Assembly: GCA_017934545.1 (NCBI GenBank)
Contig: JAGBJI010000002.1
Span: 248,001 to 312,000 of the forward strand
Source: Bacteroidales bacterium
GTDB taxonomy: Bacteria; Bacteroidota; Bacteroidia; Bacteroidales; P3
Length of the DNA: 64,000 bases
Reading direction: 5' to 3'
Shown here one piece after another: positions 7,491 through 16,664 of the stretch. The notes under the pieces were generated by a model. It was not told the origin of the DNA, did not search any database, and worked only from the letters and a program-made list of their open reading frames with translations. Both the position numbers and the translations under genes were made by a program. Each line of letters opens with the position of its first letter. Positions within the stretch are counted from its first letter, which is position 1.

Positions 7491-9997
7491 AAAAACTGTT
7501 TGTATTAATATCTTTAACAGCACTGTTAAGTTTGTCCGCTCTTGCACAAAATGCGATAAACACATATTTTGTTCATCAAAAAGGTTTTAACAAACCAATT
7601 ATATTGGATTCTGTAAACAACAAAGGCGAAAAGTTTTCAGCCGAAAGCAGTTTTCATTATCCTAAATGGAAAGAAGAATACAAAAAAACGGTTTGCCGTG
7701 CAGATGACGACGGATTTTTGACAATGCAATCAGACAATGCGGCGGCAAAAGATTATGTTGTAGCGGATTATTTCTTTGAAATAAATCTTCAATCGCATGA
7801 AACAGTAAAGTTTGATGTGTTTTCAAATGCCAAACTTAAGGTTTCAATTGACGGAAACAAAGAAAAAGAAAAATTAACATGTGAAGACAGCGTTACTCAA
7901 AGTACAAAAATAAGCATAGAAAAAGAATTGGAACCGGGCAGACATATAATAGGAATAAGTATGTTGTGTCAGTATTTGCCACAAGGCAGCAATGACAATC
8001 AGTTCTCATACAAGTTGAAAACCGTAATTGGCAATTCAGATTCGGCAAATGAGTTTCAAAGCGGAGGAAAATCGGGTTTGACATTGAAAACCATGCTTTG
8101 CGGAGAAAATCCTTATCATTTAAGTCTGTCTTCTTCGGGAGATTTTTACATGATTAAATATTACAACACGGACACTCAAGGAAAAACTACATACAGAACT
8201 GAAATCAGGGAAACCGAAAGTGATAAAATTGTTTTCAAAGATGACAAGCGTACTTCGTATACATGGATGCCTAAGTCAAATCTTCTTTATTTCCTTGAGA
8301 ATTCAAACATTTATACTTTGAATCCTGTTGCCAATGAAAAGAAACTAAAAATAGACAATCTGCCCGACAATTCCGATGTATCGTTTTTTGAAGATGAAGA
8401 AAATTATATTATAAGCACTACCGTTAAACGTGACAATACCAAAGACGATTTACACCGTATGTATTTGCCTGATGACCGTATTGCAGGATGGCGTGACCGT
8501 ACTTCGTTGTCGTGGGGGTTTGACGGCAACGTTCAGCCGCTTTTTCATACTTTCCGCTCAACTGATTTGAACGATATAAGCACTTTGCAGCCCGAAATAT
8601 TGTTTTCAATGAGCCGCGACAGCATAACCAAACGTCCTTTTGTGTTCAACAGCATATATTCCTATAATTTGCAGACGCATAGTTTGGATACATTGGTGCA
8701 GGATGACGGTTTTGTAGTTTCTGCACAATATTTGCAGGACGGCGAGCATGTAGTAATCCTTGCAAGCAATGAAGCATTTAATTCTTTAGGCTCCGTGTTG
8801 AAAAAAAATGCGGTTTCCAATGCGTTCAATCAGTCAATATATATAATGAATGTAAAAACCAAAGAGGTTAAACCTGTAGGTAAATATTTTTATCCGTCTG
8901 TCAGCAAGATTCAAGTGAGAAAAGGCAATATTTATTTGAAATGCCAGAACAGAGATTCCGTAAGTCTTTACCGTTACAATATAAAAGACGGTACTTTTAC
9001 TATGATTGATTTGGGCGTAGACATTGTCGGCGTGTTTGATGTGTCAAAAGATGAGAAGACAATCGTATATTACGGCGAAAATTACAACAAGCCCAAACGT
9101 GTATTCAGATTTACGGACAACAAAGTAACGGAAGTATTCTTTCCCAAGCAGGAACAATTTTCCGAATTGTCAATAGGCAAGATGGAGAACTTTACTTTCA
9201 AAATGCACAATAGCGATATTGACGGACGGATATATTATCCTGCGGATTTTGATTCTGCAAAGAAATATCCGATGGTTGTTTATTATTACGGCGGTTGTGA
9301 ACCTACGGACAGAAGTTTTGAAATGCGTTATTCCGCATGGCTCTTCACTCAACAGGGATACGTGGTTTATGTCATCAATCCGAGCGGAACGGTAGGTTGG
9401 GGACAGGAATTTGCGGCACGGCATGTCAATGCGTGGGGCGATTATACGGCAGAAGAAATAATAGAAGGTGTTAAGCAGGTGTGCAAACAAAGAAAATTCA
9501 TAGACAAAGACAGAATAGGATGTATAGGAGCGTCGTACGGAGGATTTATGACGCAATATCTGCAGACCAAGACCGACATCTTTGCTTGTGCAATATCGCA
9601 TGCGGGTATTTCAAACATCACTTCGTATTGGGGCGAAGGCTATTGGGGATATTCCTATTCAGGTGCTGCAACGGCCGATAACTATCCTTGGAACAATCCT
9701 GCGTTGTATACCAAGCATTCACCGTTGTTTAATGCGGACAAAATCAACACTCCGCTTCTGTTATTGCACGGAACTGCCGACACCAATGTGCCGATAGGGG
9801 AGAGTATACAGATGTATAATGCCCTTAAAATACTCGGAAAAGAAGTGGAATTCATCACTGTAAAAGGGGAAAACCACGGAATAGTTAACTTTGAAAAACG
9901 TTTGAAATGGAACAATACCATATTTGCATGGTTTGCAAAATGGCTTAAAGGTGACAGTTCGTGGTGGGACAGTATGTATCCTGCAGAAAAATTGTAG
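7487..9997 (+). CDS. Exported prolyl oligopeptidase-family (S9, DPP-IV-like) peptidase
   Basis: An 836-residue exported peptidase. Residues 1-20 (MKKLFVLISLTALLSLSALA) form a signal peptide. A long beta-rich region (about 150-560) is the expected propeller. The C-terminal alpha/beta-hydrolase domain carries the catalytic triad: Ser683 in GASYGGF, Asp765 in GTADTNVP and His797 in ENHGI. S9 enzymes of this layout remove dipeptides or cleave after proline in short peptides, and here probably act in the periplasm. No lipobox is seen. It starts within the stop of rsmG. Exact specificity cannot be read. A 168-base gap before rplS holds only the rplS terminator. Confidence 0.88.
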   Translation: MKKLFVLISLTALLSLSALAQNAINTYFVHQKGFNKPIILDSVNNKGEKFSAESSFHYPKWKEEYKKTVCRADDDGFLTMQSDNAAAKDYVVADYFFEINLQSHETVKFDVFSNAKLKVSIDGNKEKEKLTCEDSVTQSTKISIEKELEPGRHIIGISMLCQYLPQGSNDNQFSYKLKTVIGNSDSANEFQSGGKSGLTLKTMLCGENPYHLSLSSSGDFYMIKYYNTDTQGKTTYRTEIRETESDKIVFKDDKRTSYTWMPKSNLLYFLENSNIYTLNPVANEKKLKIDNLPDNSDVSFFEDEENYIISTTVKRDNTKDDLHRMYLPDDRIAGWRDRTSLSWGFDGNVQPLFHTFRSTDLNDISTLQPEILFSMSRDSITKRPFVFNSIYSYNLQTHSLDTLVQDDGFVVSAQYLQDGEHVVILASNEAFNSLGSVLKKNAVSNAFNQSIYIMNVKTKEVKPVGKYFYPSVSKIQVRKGNIYLKCQNRDSVSLYRYNIKDGTFTMIDLGVDIVGVFDVSKDEKTIVYYGENYNKPKRVFRFTDNKVTEVFFPKQEQFSELSIGKMENFTFKMHNSDIDGRIYYPADFDSAKKYPMVVYYYGGCEPTDRSFEMRYSAWLFTQQGYVVYVINPSGTVGWGQEFAARHVNAWGDYTAEEIIEGVKQVCKQRKFIDKDRIGCIGASYGGFMTQYLQTKTDIFACAISHAGISNITSYWGEGYWGYSYSGAATADNYPWNNPALYTKHSPLFNADKINTPLLLLHGTADTNVPIGESIQMYNALKILGKEVEFITVKGENHGIVNFEKRLKWNNTIFAWFAKWLKGDSSWWDSMYPAEKL

Positions 9998-10117
9998 TGA
10001 CTGTATATTATAATGTATTAATATGTGACTATATCTATCCGTAAAGCAATAAAGATACTGTTTGATGTAGTAAATACAGAAGTATAAAAGCAAAAGAAAG
10101 ATATATAATTAATAAAT

Positions 10118-10146
10118 AAGGCGGCAGTTGCAATAACTGCCGCCTT
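10118..10146 (-). terminator. Terminator of the thrS-rplS cluster
   Basis: AAGGCGGCAGTT (10118-10129) pairs with AACTGCCGCCTT (10135-10146). On the minus strand the stem is followed by ATTTATTAATTATATATC, so it most likely ends the ribosomal-protein transcript. It could also stop the oncoming peptidase transcript. Confidence 0.8.
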
Positions 10147-10165
10147 ACGTTTTAAGATTAAGATG

Positions 10166-10525
10166 TTATTTCTTAATAATCTTTTCTTTAATACGTGCGC
10201 TTTTACCTGACAATTGTCTTAAGTAGTAAATTCTTGCACGGCGTACAACACCGTGTTTATTAACTACGATATTATCTATAAAAGGGCTGTTCATAGGGAA
10301 TATTCTTTCAACACCTATACCGTTGGAAATTTTTCTTACAGTGAAAGTATTGTTGGATTCACCCTTATGTCCTTTTATCTGAATAACAATACCCTGAAAC
10401 TGCTGTATTCTTTCTTTGTTTCCTTCTTTGATTTTATAAGCTACCGTTATAGTGTCGCCTGATTTGAATTGAGGAAATTCTTTAACAGGACTCTGACTCT
10501 CTACAAATTTCATTAAATCTTCCAT
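10166..10525 (-). CDS. rplS: Ribosomal protein bL19
   Basis: A 119-residue bL19, which sits at the 30S-50S interface of the ribosome. [40 protein letters not shown] and RRARIYYLR are family signatures. Start ATG 10525 is used; an internal Met five codons in is possible. It is the last gene of the thrS cluster, 34 bases after rplT, and ends just before a strong hairpin. Having rplS here rather than with rimM/trmD is worth comparing with relatives. Confidence 0.95.
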   Translation of the reverse strand: MEDLMKFVESQSPVKEFPQFKSGDTITVAYKIKEGNKERIQQFQGIVIQIKGHKGESNNTFTVRKISNGIGVERIFPMNSPFIDNIVVNKHGVVRRARIYYLRQLSGKSARIKEKIIKK

Positions 10526-10559
10526 GTCTATTTTCTCTCTCTTTTAAAGGTTACACTAT

Positions 10560-10907
10560 TTATTTCTTAACTGTTTTAACAACTGCTGTGAATGCTTCAG
10601 GATTGTTCATGGCTAAATCAGCCAATACTTTACGGTTCAATGCGATATTGTTTTTGTGCAACAATCCCATGAAAACGGAATATGATATTTCGTTTTGACG
10701 GCAAGCCGCATTAATTCTGTTAATCCACAATGCACGGAACTCTCTCTTCTTTACTTTTCTGTCCCTGAATGCATAAGTTTGACCTTTTTCCCATTTGTTT
10801 TTAGCAACGGTCCAAACATTTTTACCTCTTCCCCAATAACCTTTGGTACGGTTAAGGATTTTTTTTCTGCGCTGTCTTGATGCAACAGCATTTACACTTC
10901 TTGGCAT
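10560..10907 (-). CDS. rplT: Ribosomal protein bL20
   Basis: A 115-residue bL20, an early 50S assembly protein. It begins [17 protein letters not shown] and contains [10 protein letters not shown] and [13 protein letters not shown], all typical. In several bacteria bL20 represses its own operon by binding mRNA ahead of rpmI. I could not identify the fold of such a site here by eye. It follows rpmI by 109 bases and precedes rplS by 34. Confidence 0.96.
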   Translation of the reverse strand: MPRSVNAVASRQRRKKILNRTKGYWGRGKNVWTVAKNKWEKGQTYAFRDRKVKKREFRALWINRINAACRQNEISYSVFMGLLHKNNIALNRKVLADLAMNNPEAFTAVVKTVKK

Positions 10908-11016
10908 TTTTCTTTTTTGTTTTTTTCGTATCAGCGATTGACTTTACAATTGCAATACTTAATACTGATACAACGGTTAATAATTTAATTTTACCTTAAT
11001 GTATACTTATTCTGAA

Positions 11017-11211
11017 TTATCTGACCAAAAGTTCGTTCAAAACTTTTGCATCTGCATTTGATACTGTGGAATAAGCACACAATGCTCTCTTTCTCTTGTT
11101 TGATTTCTTTGTCAAAATGTGAGAATGATAAGCATGTCTTCTTTTCAATTTACCTGATGCTGTAACTGTAAATCTTTTCTTTACAGACGACCTGGTTTTT
11201 GTTTTTGGCAT
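11017..11211 (-). CDS. rpmI: Ribosomal protein bL35
   Basis: A 64-residue basic protein starting [20 protein letters not shown] and containing [22 protein letters not shown], the standard bL35 sequence. It lies between infC (72-base gap) and rplT in the conserved infC-rpmI-rplT order. It has no promoter of its own that I can see, so it is presumably transcribed from thrS or infC. Confidence 0.96.
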   Translation of the reverse strand: MPKTKTRSSVKKRFTVTASGKLKRRHAYHSHILTKKSNKRKRALCAYSTVSNADAKVLNELLVR

Positions 11212-11283
11212 TGTTTAAATCCTCTTTTTTTTGTTAATACTTATTTATTATAATATAACACTTATTGGGTGTTAACCTTTGTT

Positions 11284-11838
11284 TTATTTCTTTTTAATAG
11301 GAGCAATAATCATCAGCATCTTCTTTCCTTCCAAACGCGGCATCTGTTCGGGTTTGCCGTATTCAAGCAATGCTTCTGCAAATTTGAGCAATTTTTGCTC
11401 GCCTTGTTCTTTATATATTATTGTACGACCTTTGAAAAAAACATCAACCTTTACTTTATTGCCTTCTTGTAAGAACCGTTGGGCATGTTTTAACTTAAAC
11501 TCAAAATCATGGTCGTCAGTCTGCGGTCCCAACCGAATTTCTTTTACCAACATTTTTGCAGATTTGGCCTTGCGTTCCTTTTCTTTTTTCTTTTGTTCGT
11601 AAAGAAACTTCTGATAGTTCATCAATTTACAAACAGGAGGGTTGACATTAGGTGATATTTCCACCAAGTCCAATCCCATTTCCGAAGCCAAAGCCAAAGC
11701 TTCTTTGATACTGCAAATTTTAGGTTCCGTTCCCTCGCCGACAACTCTTACTACCGGCTCTTTGATATACTCGTTAATTAAGTGAGGCATCTCTTTTTTT
11801 TGCGGGCCTCTTGAACGAGTTTGATTAGATGTTTCTAT
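11284..11838 (-). CDS. infC: Translation initiation factor IF-3, with a probable AUA start
   Basis: IF-3 binds the 30S subunit and rejects initiation at codons other than AUG, GUG and UUG. Both domains are present: an N-terminal domain (INEYIKEPVVRVVG...PPVCKLMNYQKFLYE) and a C-terminal domain (KEIRLGPQTDDHDFEFKLKHA). The first in-frame ATG is at 11790 (168 aa), but it cuts the usual N-terminal tail and has no good ribosome-binding site. Sixteen codons upstream an ATA (11838-11836) lies 6 bases after GGAGGA, the best Shine-Dalgarno sequence I noticed in the window. The extra residues would read ETSNQTRSRGPQKKE. E. coli infC starts at AUU for autoregulation, so an AUA start here is a reasonable inference. 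Gene identity is certain; the start is about 75% likely. Confidence 0.9.
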   Translation of the reverse strand: METSNQTRSRGPQKKEMPHLINEYIKEPVVRVVGEGTEPKICSIKEALALASEMGLDLVEISPNVNPPVCKLMNYQKFLYEQKKKEKERKAKSAKMLVKEIRLGPQTDDHDFEFKLKHAQRFLQEGNKVKVDVFFKGRTIIYKEQGEQKLLKFAEALLEYGKPEQMPRLEGKKMLMIIAPIKKK

Positions 11839-11844
11839 AACCAG

Positions 11845-11850
11845 TCCTCC
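11845..11850 (-). promoter_or_regulatory. Strong Shine-Dalgarno site that sets the infC start
   Basis: GGAGGA on the minus strand, six bases before the proposed ATA start codon. Such strong sites are uncommon in this phylum, so its placement is informative. Confidence 0.7.
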
Positions 11851-11876
11851 TATATATTTAATTTATACTTTTTTGT

Positions 11877-13811
11877 TTATTCCAATTCTTTTTTTACTTC
11901 GTTGTTAACCAAAAGAGCAAAATCTTCGGTTTTCATTGTTCCGATGTCGCCTTTCAAGTGTTCCCTTACCGATACTGTACCTTCGGCTTCTTCTTTTTCG
12001 CCTACAATTAACATGTAACGGATTTTCTTCATTTCGGCGTCACGTATCTTTTTGCCCGTTTTTTCGTTACGCATATCTATCGTACCCCGCAAATCATTTG
12101 CGTTCAACATCTGTTGTACTTTGTTTGCATAGGCTTCGTATTTTTCGCTTATAGGCAATATGATGTATTGGTCAGGAGTTAACCACAAAGGAAATTCGCC
12201 TGCGGTATGCTCCAATAACACTGCGACAAAACGTTCCATAGAACCGAACGGCGCTCTGTGTATCATAACAGGACGGTGCTTCTGATTGTCCGAACCTATG
12301 TATTCCAAGTCAAATCTTTCAGGCAAGTTGTAGTCAACCTGTATGGTTCCCAACTGCCATTTTCTGCCTATGGCGTCTTTGACCATGAAGTCAAGTTTAG
12401 GTCCGTAGAATGCAGCTTCGCCGATTTCGGTTACGGTCTTCAAACCTTTCTCTTCAGCCGATTCAACTATAGCTCTTTCGGCTTTTTCCCACACTTCGTC
12501 CGAACCGATATATTTTTCTTTGTTGTTAGGGTCACGCAAAGAAATCTGTGCCGTGAAATCGTCAAATTTCAATGTCTTAAATATGTAAAGCACTATATCT
12601 ATTACCTTGCAGAATTCTTCTTTTATTTGGTCCTGTGTACAAAATATATGGGCATCGTCTTGTGTAAACGACCTTACACGCGTCAATCCGTGCAATTCTC
12701 CGCTCATTTCATAACGGTAAACCGTGCCGAATTCTGCCACACGGTAAGGCAAGTCCTTGTAAGACTTCGGCATAAGGCGGTATATCTCGCAATGGTGAGG
12801 GCAATTCATGGGTTTAAGCATGTATTCCTCGCCTTCGTCAGGTGTCTTTATTACTTGGAAAGAATCTTTGCCGTATTTCTGGTAATGGCCAGAAGTTTTG
12901 TACAGGTTGACATTGCCTATGTGCGGGGTCATAACCTGAACATAACCGTATTGTTTCTGAACTTTTGCCAAAAACTCTTCCAAACGTTTTCTCAAAGCCG
13001 TACCTTTAGGCAGCCAAAGCGGCAATCCCTGTCCTACGTTTTGAGAAAAAGCAAACAATTCCATTTCTTTGCCGAGTTTTCGGTGGTCGCGTTTTTTTGC
13101 CTGCTCCAAAAGTTCCAAGTACTCGTCCAACTCTTTCTTTTTAGGGAAACTTACGGCATACAGACGGGTAAGTTGCTTGCGTTTTTCATCCCCTCTCCAA
13201 TAAGCACCAGCCAAAGAAGTAATCTTAAATGCTTTTATAGGGGAGAAATCCATCAAATGCGGACCGCGGCAAAGGTCGGTGAAATCCCCGCTTTCGTAAA
13301 ACGTTATGCTACCGTCCTGCAAATCGTTAATCAACTCTACCTTGTATTCTTCGTTTCTCGCGGAAAAATACTCCAAAGCATCTTTCTTGGATACTTCTTG
13401 GCGGATAAGTTTAACGCCTTGCTTTGCTATTTCGGCCATCTTCTTCTCTATTTTAGGAAAATCTTCCGTAGTAAGAACGTCGTCGCCGAAATCTATGTCG
13501 TAATAAAATCCTCTATCTATTGCAGGACCTATACCGAATTTGGCATTTGGATACAATGCCTGAACGGCACTTGCAAGCAAGTGTGCCGAAGAGTGCCAAA
13601 ACGTATGTTTACCTTCGTCGTCGTTCCATGTGTTGAGTTTCAAAGAGCAGTCTGCGGTCAACGGGGTAAGCAAATCCCTTGTTTGACCGTCAATGGTTGC
13701 ACTCAATACGTTGCGGGCAAGACCTTCGCTTATGCTTTTTGCCACGTCAAAGGCGGTTACGCCTTCGTTGTATTGTTTTACCGTTCCGTCGGGTAAAGTT
13801 ACGTTTATCAT
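11877..13811 (-). CDS. thrS: Threonyl-tRNA synthetase
   Basis: Charges tRNA-Thr. The 644-residue product has an N-terminal TGS domain ([23 protein letters not shown]), the editing domain with [12 protein letters not shown], a class II catalytic core with motif 2 in [25 protein letters not shown], zinc-ligand context in [12 protein letters not shown], and an anticodon-binding C-terminus. ATG 13811 (MINVTLP) is preferred to the TTG at 13826 because the AAAGGGA between them serves as its ribosome-binding site. It is the first gene of the thrS-infC-rpmI-rplT-rplS cluster, 38 bases ahead of the proposed infC start. Confidence 0.96.
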   Translation of the reverse strand: MINVTLPDGTVKQYNEGVTAFDVAKSISEGLARNVLSATIDGQTRDLLTPLTADCSLKLNTWNDDEGKHTFWHSSAHLLASAVQALYPNAKFGIGPAIDRGFYYDIDFGDDVLTTEDFPKIEKKMAEIAKQGVKLIRQEVSKKDALEYFSARNEEYKVELINDLQDGSITFYESGDFTDLCRGPHLMDFSPIKAFKITSLAGAYWRGDEKRKQLTRLYAVSFPKKKELDEYLELLEQAKKRDHRKLGKEMELFAFSQNVGQGLPLWLPKGTALRKRLEEFLAKVQKQYGYVQVMTPHIGNVNLYKTSGHYQKYGKDSFQVIKTPDEGEEYMLKPMNCPHHCEIYRLMPKSYKDLPYRVAEFGTVYRYEMSGELHGLTRVRSFTQDDAHIFCTQDQIKEEFCKVIDIVLYIFKTLKFDDFTAQISLRDPNNKEKYIGSDEVWEKAERAIVESAEEKGLKTVTEIGEAAFYGPKLDFMVKDAIGRKWQLGTIQVDYNLPERFDLEYIGSDNQKHRPVMIHRAPFGSMERFVAVLLEHTAGEFPLWLTPDQYIILPISEKYEAYANKVQQMLNANDLRGTIDMRNEKTGKKIRDAEMKKIRYMLIVGEKEEAEGTVSVREHLKGDIGTMKTEDFALLVNNEVKKELE

Positions 13812-13887
13812 TTGTGTCCCTTTCAATTAGTTGCTGTTGATACAGTGTTACTTTTGTTTTACAATGATGTAAAAATTCAAATAATTT

Positions 13888-13896
13888 GCAAAGATA
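13888..13896 (-). promoter_or_regulatory. -7 promoter element for the thrS operon
   Basis: TATCTTTGC on the minus strand. Predicted transcript start is near 13881, giving a leader of about 70 bases before thrS. I see no T-box features in it. Confidence 0.7.
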
Positions 13897-13990
13897 CAAA
13901 GATTTTGCGGATTGACAAATATTTCGGACAAATTTTTTGAAAAAATGTATTGCGGCGTAACCTTAAAAAATTGTTTTCAGATTCTGTTTT

Positions 13991-14076
13991 GAAAAAACAT
14001 ATGTATTTTTTCAAAAAAACATATGAATTTTTATCAAAAAACATATGTTTTTCGTTTCAAAAACATATGTTTTTTA
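13991..14076. repeat. Family A array 1: four CATATG palindromes at 22-bp spacing (inverted orientation)
   Basis: CATATG begins at 13998, 14020, 14042 and 14064, each 22 bp from the next and flanked by A and T runs. Spacer order and the left flank (GTTTTCAGATTCTGTTTT) show that the whole element is inverted relative to the copies near 19.5, 38.6 and 39.4 kb. It lies between divergent thrS and the glycosyltransferase gene. The 439-base gap 13812-14250 otherwise contains only the two promoters. Confidence 0.9.
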
Positions 14077-14216
14077 TTTTTGGTTTGAGAAAATAAATCC
14101 GCAAACAGACAAGAAAAGTATTTAAAAATAAGGTATCAAAGGAAATAAGATTCGGTTTTCTCTGTTTTTTATAGCATAAAAACCGTTGCAAATGGCGGCA
14201 AAAAGAGAAAAAATAT

Positions 14217-14224
14217 TATTTTTG
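14217..14224 (+). promoter_or_regulatory. -7 promoter element for the glycosyltransferase-murF-anmK unit
   Basis: TATTTTTG fits TAnnTTTG. Predicted start is near 14231, twenty bases before the GTG start. Confidence 0.55.
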
Positions 14225-14250
14225 TAATCCGTAAACAATAATATAAGGTT

Positions 14251-15378
14251 GTGAGGATAGGAGTAAATACACGGCTTTTGATAAAGGGCAGATTGGAGGG
14301 CATAGGCTATTTTGAGCAACAGTTGCTCAAGCGTCTTTGCGTATCACACCCTAATGATACGTTCATATTTTTCTTTGACCGTAAGTATGACCGTGAGTTT
14401 GTTTTTGCCGACAATGTGATTCCCGTTGTAGTTCCGTTGCAGTCAAGACACCCCGTGCTTTGGAAAATCTACTTTGACTTTTTGTTGCCCGTGTATTGCA
14501 AACGGTACAAAATAGATATGTTCTTTTCACCCGAGAATTACATTCCCAATCTTAAGCATATACCTATTATATGTACCGTACACGATTTGAATTTTTTTCA
14601 TAACGACAAATATATAGGCAGCAATGCCCATCAAAGATACTTTATGCACTATTTTCCGATGTTTGCCAAAAAAAGCGACAAAGTTGTAACGGTGAGCAAT
14701 TTCAGCAAACAGGACATCTGTGAAAGTTTTTCGCTGCCGCAAGACAAAGTTGAAGTGGTGTACAATGCGGCAAACAATGTATACAGACCTTATGATGAAA
14801 AAACCAATAGCCTTACAAGGTTGAAATATGCGTCGGGTAACGAGTATTTTTATTTCGTCGGTGCCATTCACAAGCGGAAAAACCTTACCAATATCTTCCT
14901 TGCTTTTGACCGTTTCAAGCATTTGTCACGCTCGGATGTCAAACTGATTGTGATAGGCAACAAAAAATGGCGGCAGGGTGAGATGGAAGATACATATAAT
15001 AATATGCAATACCGCAAGGACGTGATTTTTACCGGACGTTTGGAGGCTAAAGAAGTTTCGCTCGTGGCTTCGGCGTCGCTGGGCTTGGTTTTCCCGTCTT
15101 TGTTTGAGGGTTTCGGCATACCGGTTGTGGAAGCCTTTGCGTGCGGTACGCCCGTGATAACCTCAAACGTCACTTCGCTGCCCGAAGTTGCGGGCGGGGC
15201 TGCGTTGACGGTCAATCCGTACGATGTCAATGCCATTGCCGACGCCATGTTGTCTATATATATTAATGAAGATTTACGGCATACATTGTCCGAAAAAGGA
15301 TTGCAAAGAAGCAAAGATTTTAATTGGAATGATTCAGCAGATAAATTATGGAATATAATAACAAATGTTATGAACTGA
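14251..15378 (+). CDS. GT4-type glycosyltransferase (family 1-like)
   Basis: A 375-residue GT-B glycosyltransferase that probably transfers a sugar from a nucleotide-sugar donor to an envelope polysaccharide acceptor. The N-terminal domain starts MRIGVNTRLLIKGRLEGIGYF. The C-terminal donor-binding domain has VGAIHKRKNLTNIF and the EX7E-type motif FEGFGIPVVEAFACGTPVI followed by TSLPEVAGGAA. Translation apparently starts at GTG 14251. The end overlaps murF by 31 bases. Acceptor and donor sugars cannot be inferred. Linkage to murF and anmK hints at envelope biogenesis but is not proof. Confidence 0.87.
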   Translation: MRIGVNTRLLIKGRLEGIGYFEQQLLKRLCVSHPNDTFIFFFDRKYDREFVFADNVIPVVVPLQSRHPVLWKIYFDFLLPVYCKRYKIDMFFSPENYIPNLKHIPIICTVHDLNFFHNDKYIGSNAHQRYFMHYFPMFAKKSDKVVTVSNFSKQDICESFSLPQDKVEVVYNAANNVYRPYDEKTNSLTRLKYASGNEYFYFVGAIHKRKNLTNIFLAFDRFKHLSRSDVKLIVIGNKKWRQGEMEDTYNNMQYRKDVIFTGRLEAKEVSLVASASLGLVFPSLFEGFGIPVVEAFACGTPVITSNVTSLPEVAGGAALTVNPYDVNAIADAMLSIYINEDLRHTLSEKGLQRSKDFNWNDSADKLWNIITNVMN

Positions 15379-16664
15379 ACGATGTTTTGTTTGAGCAGGT
15401 TCTCACCGTGTTTAAGCAAAGCATGGATTTGACTACGGATTCCCGCAAAGTAAAACAGGGAAGTATATTCGTGGCGTTACGTGGCGAAAATTTTGACGGC
15501 AACGACTTCGCTTTGCAGGCATTGAATCAGGGTGCGGCGTTGGCGGTTATAGATAGGCAGGAGTGTTATGCCGATACACGTATGTTGAGAGTGGAAAACA
15601 CCTTGGAGTTTTTGCAACGCTTTGCCGCATATTACCGCAATACTTTTTCAATACCTGTTTTGGCTATAAGCGGAACTAACGGCAAGACCACAACCAAAGA
15701 ACTTGTTGCTGCGGTTTTGCAAACCGGGTACAGAATCTGTGCAACGCAGGGCAATTTGAACAATCATATCGGCGTACCTCTTACATTGCTTTCAATGAAA
15801 GAAGATTGTCAGGTGGCAATAATAGAAATGGGGGCTTCGCATGTAGGCGATATAGATTTGTTGTGCCGTATTGCCCGCCCGACACTCGGACTTTTGACCA
15901 ATATAGGCACCGCTCACATTGAAGGATTCGGCTCACAACAGGCTGTAGTGCAGACCAAAACCGAACTGTTCAGGTTTTTAGATGCAGAAGGCGGCACTGC
16001 ATTTGTCAACAATGACGATAAAAATCTGTCGTATCACAAGCCGAAAAACTCTATCACCTATTCACTTCATCGGGATGGCTGCATACAAGGGCGTATTGTG
16101 GACAGAACCGACGCAACTGCGTGTTTGAAAGTGGAGAATCAGGGTACACTCTACTCAAATCTTATCGGAGCGTACAATTGTTACAATATGTTGGCCGCAT
16201 ATGCGGTAGGAAAATATTTTCACATAGAGTTTCAAACAATAAGTGCTGCAATAGAAAGGTATATTCCCTCAAACAACCGCTCGCAAATAAAGAAGACATC
16301 ACGCAATAAATTGGTTTTGGACTGTTACAATGCCAATCCGACGTCGTGTTGGTTTGCTTTGGATGCGTTCAAAGATATGTATGCCAAAAAGAAATGCGTT
16401 TTTCTCGGCTCAATGAAAGAATTGGGTGCGGTAAGCCGGCAGGCTCATGCGGAAATTGCTGATATTGTCATAAAATCCAATCCGTTTTTGGCTGTTTTTG
16501 TCGGAGAAGAATACAACCTGGTCAAGCAATCGGACAACGTAATGTGGTTTGCCGATGTGCAACAGGCCAAAGAAGCGGTCGGAAAACTTAATATACAAGA
16601 CGCTCTTATACTTATAAAAGGTTCAAGAGCTACCCAAATGGAACAACTTGCCGATGTACTATAA
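15348..16664 (+). CDS. murF: UDP-N-acetylmuramoyl-tripeptide--D-alanyl-D-alanine ligase
   Basis: Adds D-Ala-D-Ala to the UDP-MurNAc-tripeptide in the cytoplasmic phase of peptidoglycan synthesis. The 438-residue protein has the Mur ligase N-domain with TTDSRKVKQGSIFVALRGE, the ATP loop AISGTNGKTTTKE (about residues 105-117), GNLNNHIGVPLTLL, and a C-terminal domain with DCYNANPTS and GSMKELG. It overlaps the upstream glycosyltransferase by 31 bases and the downstream anmK by 11, implying a single translationally linked operon. Confidence 0.95.
   Translation: MEYNNKCYELNDVLFEQVLTVFKQSMDLTTDSRKVKQGSIFVALRGENFDGNDFALQALNQGAALAVIDRQECYADTRMLRVENTLEFLQRFAAYYRNTFSIPVLAISGTNGKTTTKELVAAVLQTGYRICATQGNLNNHIGVPLTLLSMKEDCQVAIIEMGASHVGDIDLLCRIARPTLGLLTNIGTAHIEGFGSQQAVVQTKTELFRFLDAEGGTAFVNNDDKNLSYHKPKNSITYSLHRDGCIQGRIVDRTDATACLKVENQGTLYSNLIGAYNCYNMLAAYAVGKYFHIEFQTISAAIERYIPSNNRSQIKKTSRNKLVLDCYNANPTSCWFALDAFKDMYAKKKCVFLGSMKELGAVSRQAHAEIADIVIKSNPFLAVFVGEEYNLVKQSDNVMWFADVQQAKEAVGKLNIQDALILIKGSRATQMEQLADVL

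Noticed and set aside
11284..11790. infC starting at ATG 11790
   Set aside because: It removes the N-terminal tail, has no good ribosome-binding site, and ignores the strong site before the upstream ATA.
12258..13796. 512-codon plus-strand ORF opposite thrS
   Set aside because: It is fully antisense to a confidently identified gene, has no recognisable motif, and is rich in Arg, Phe and Val as expected for a shadow frame.
13991..14076. CRISPR array suggested by regularly spaced short repeats
   Set aside because: The repeat unit is only 18 bp and mostly A/T runs, spacers are 16 bp and conserved between arrays, and no cas gene is in the window.
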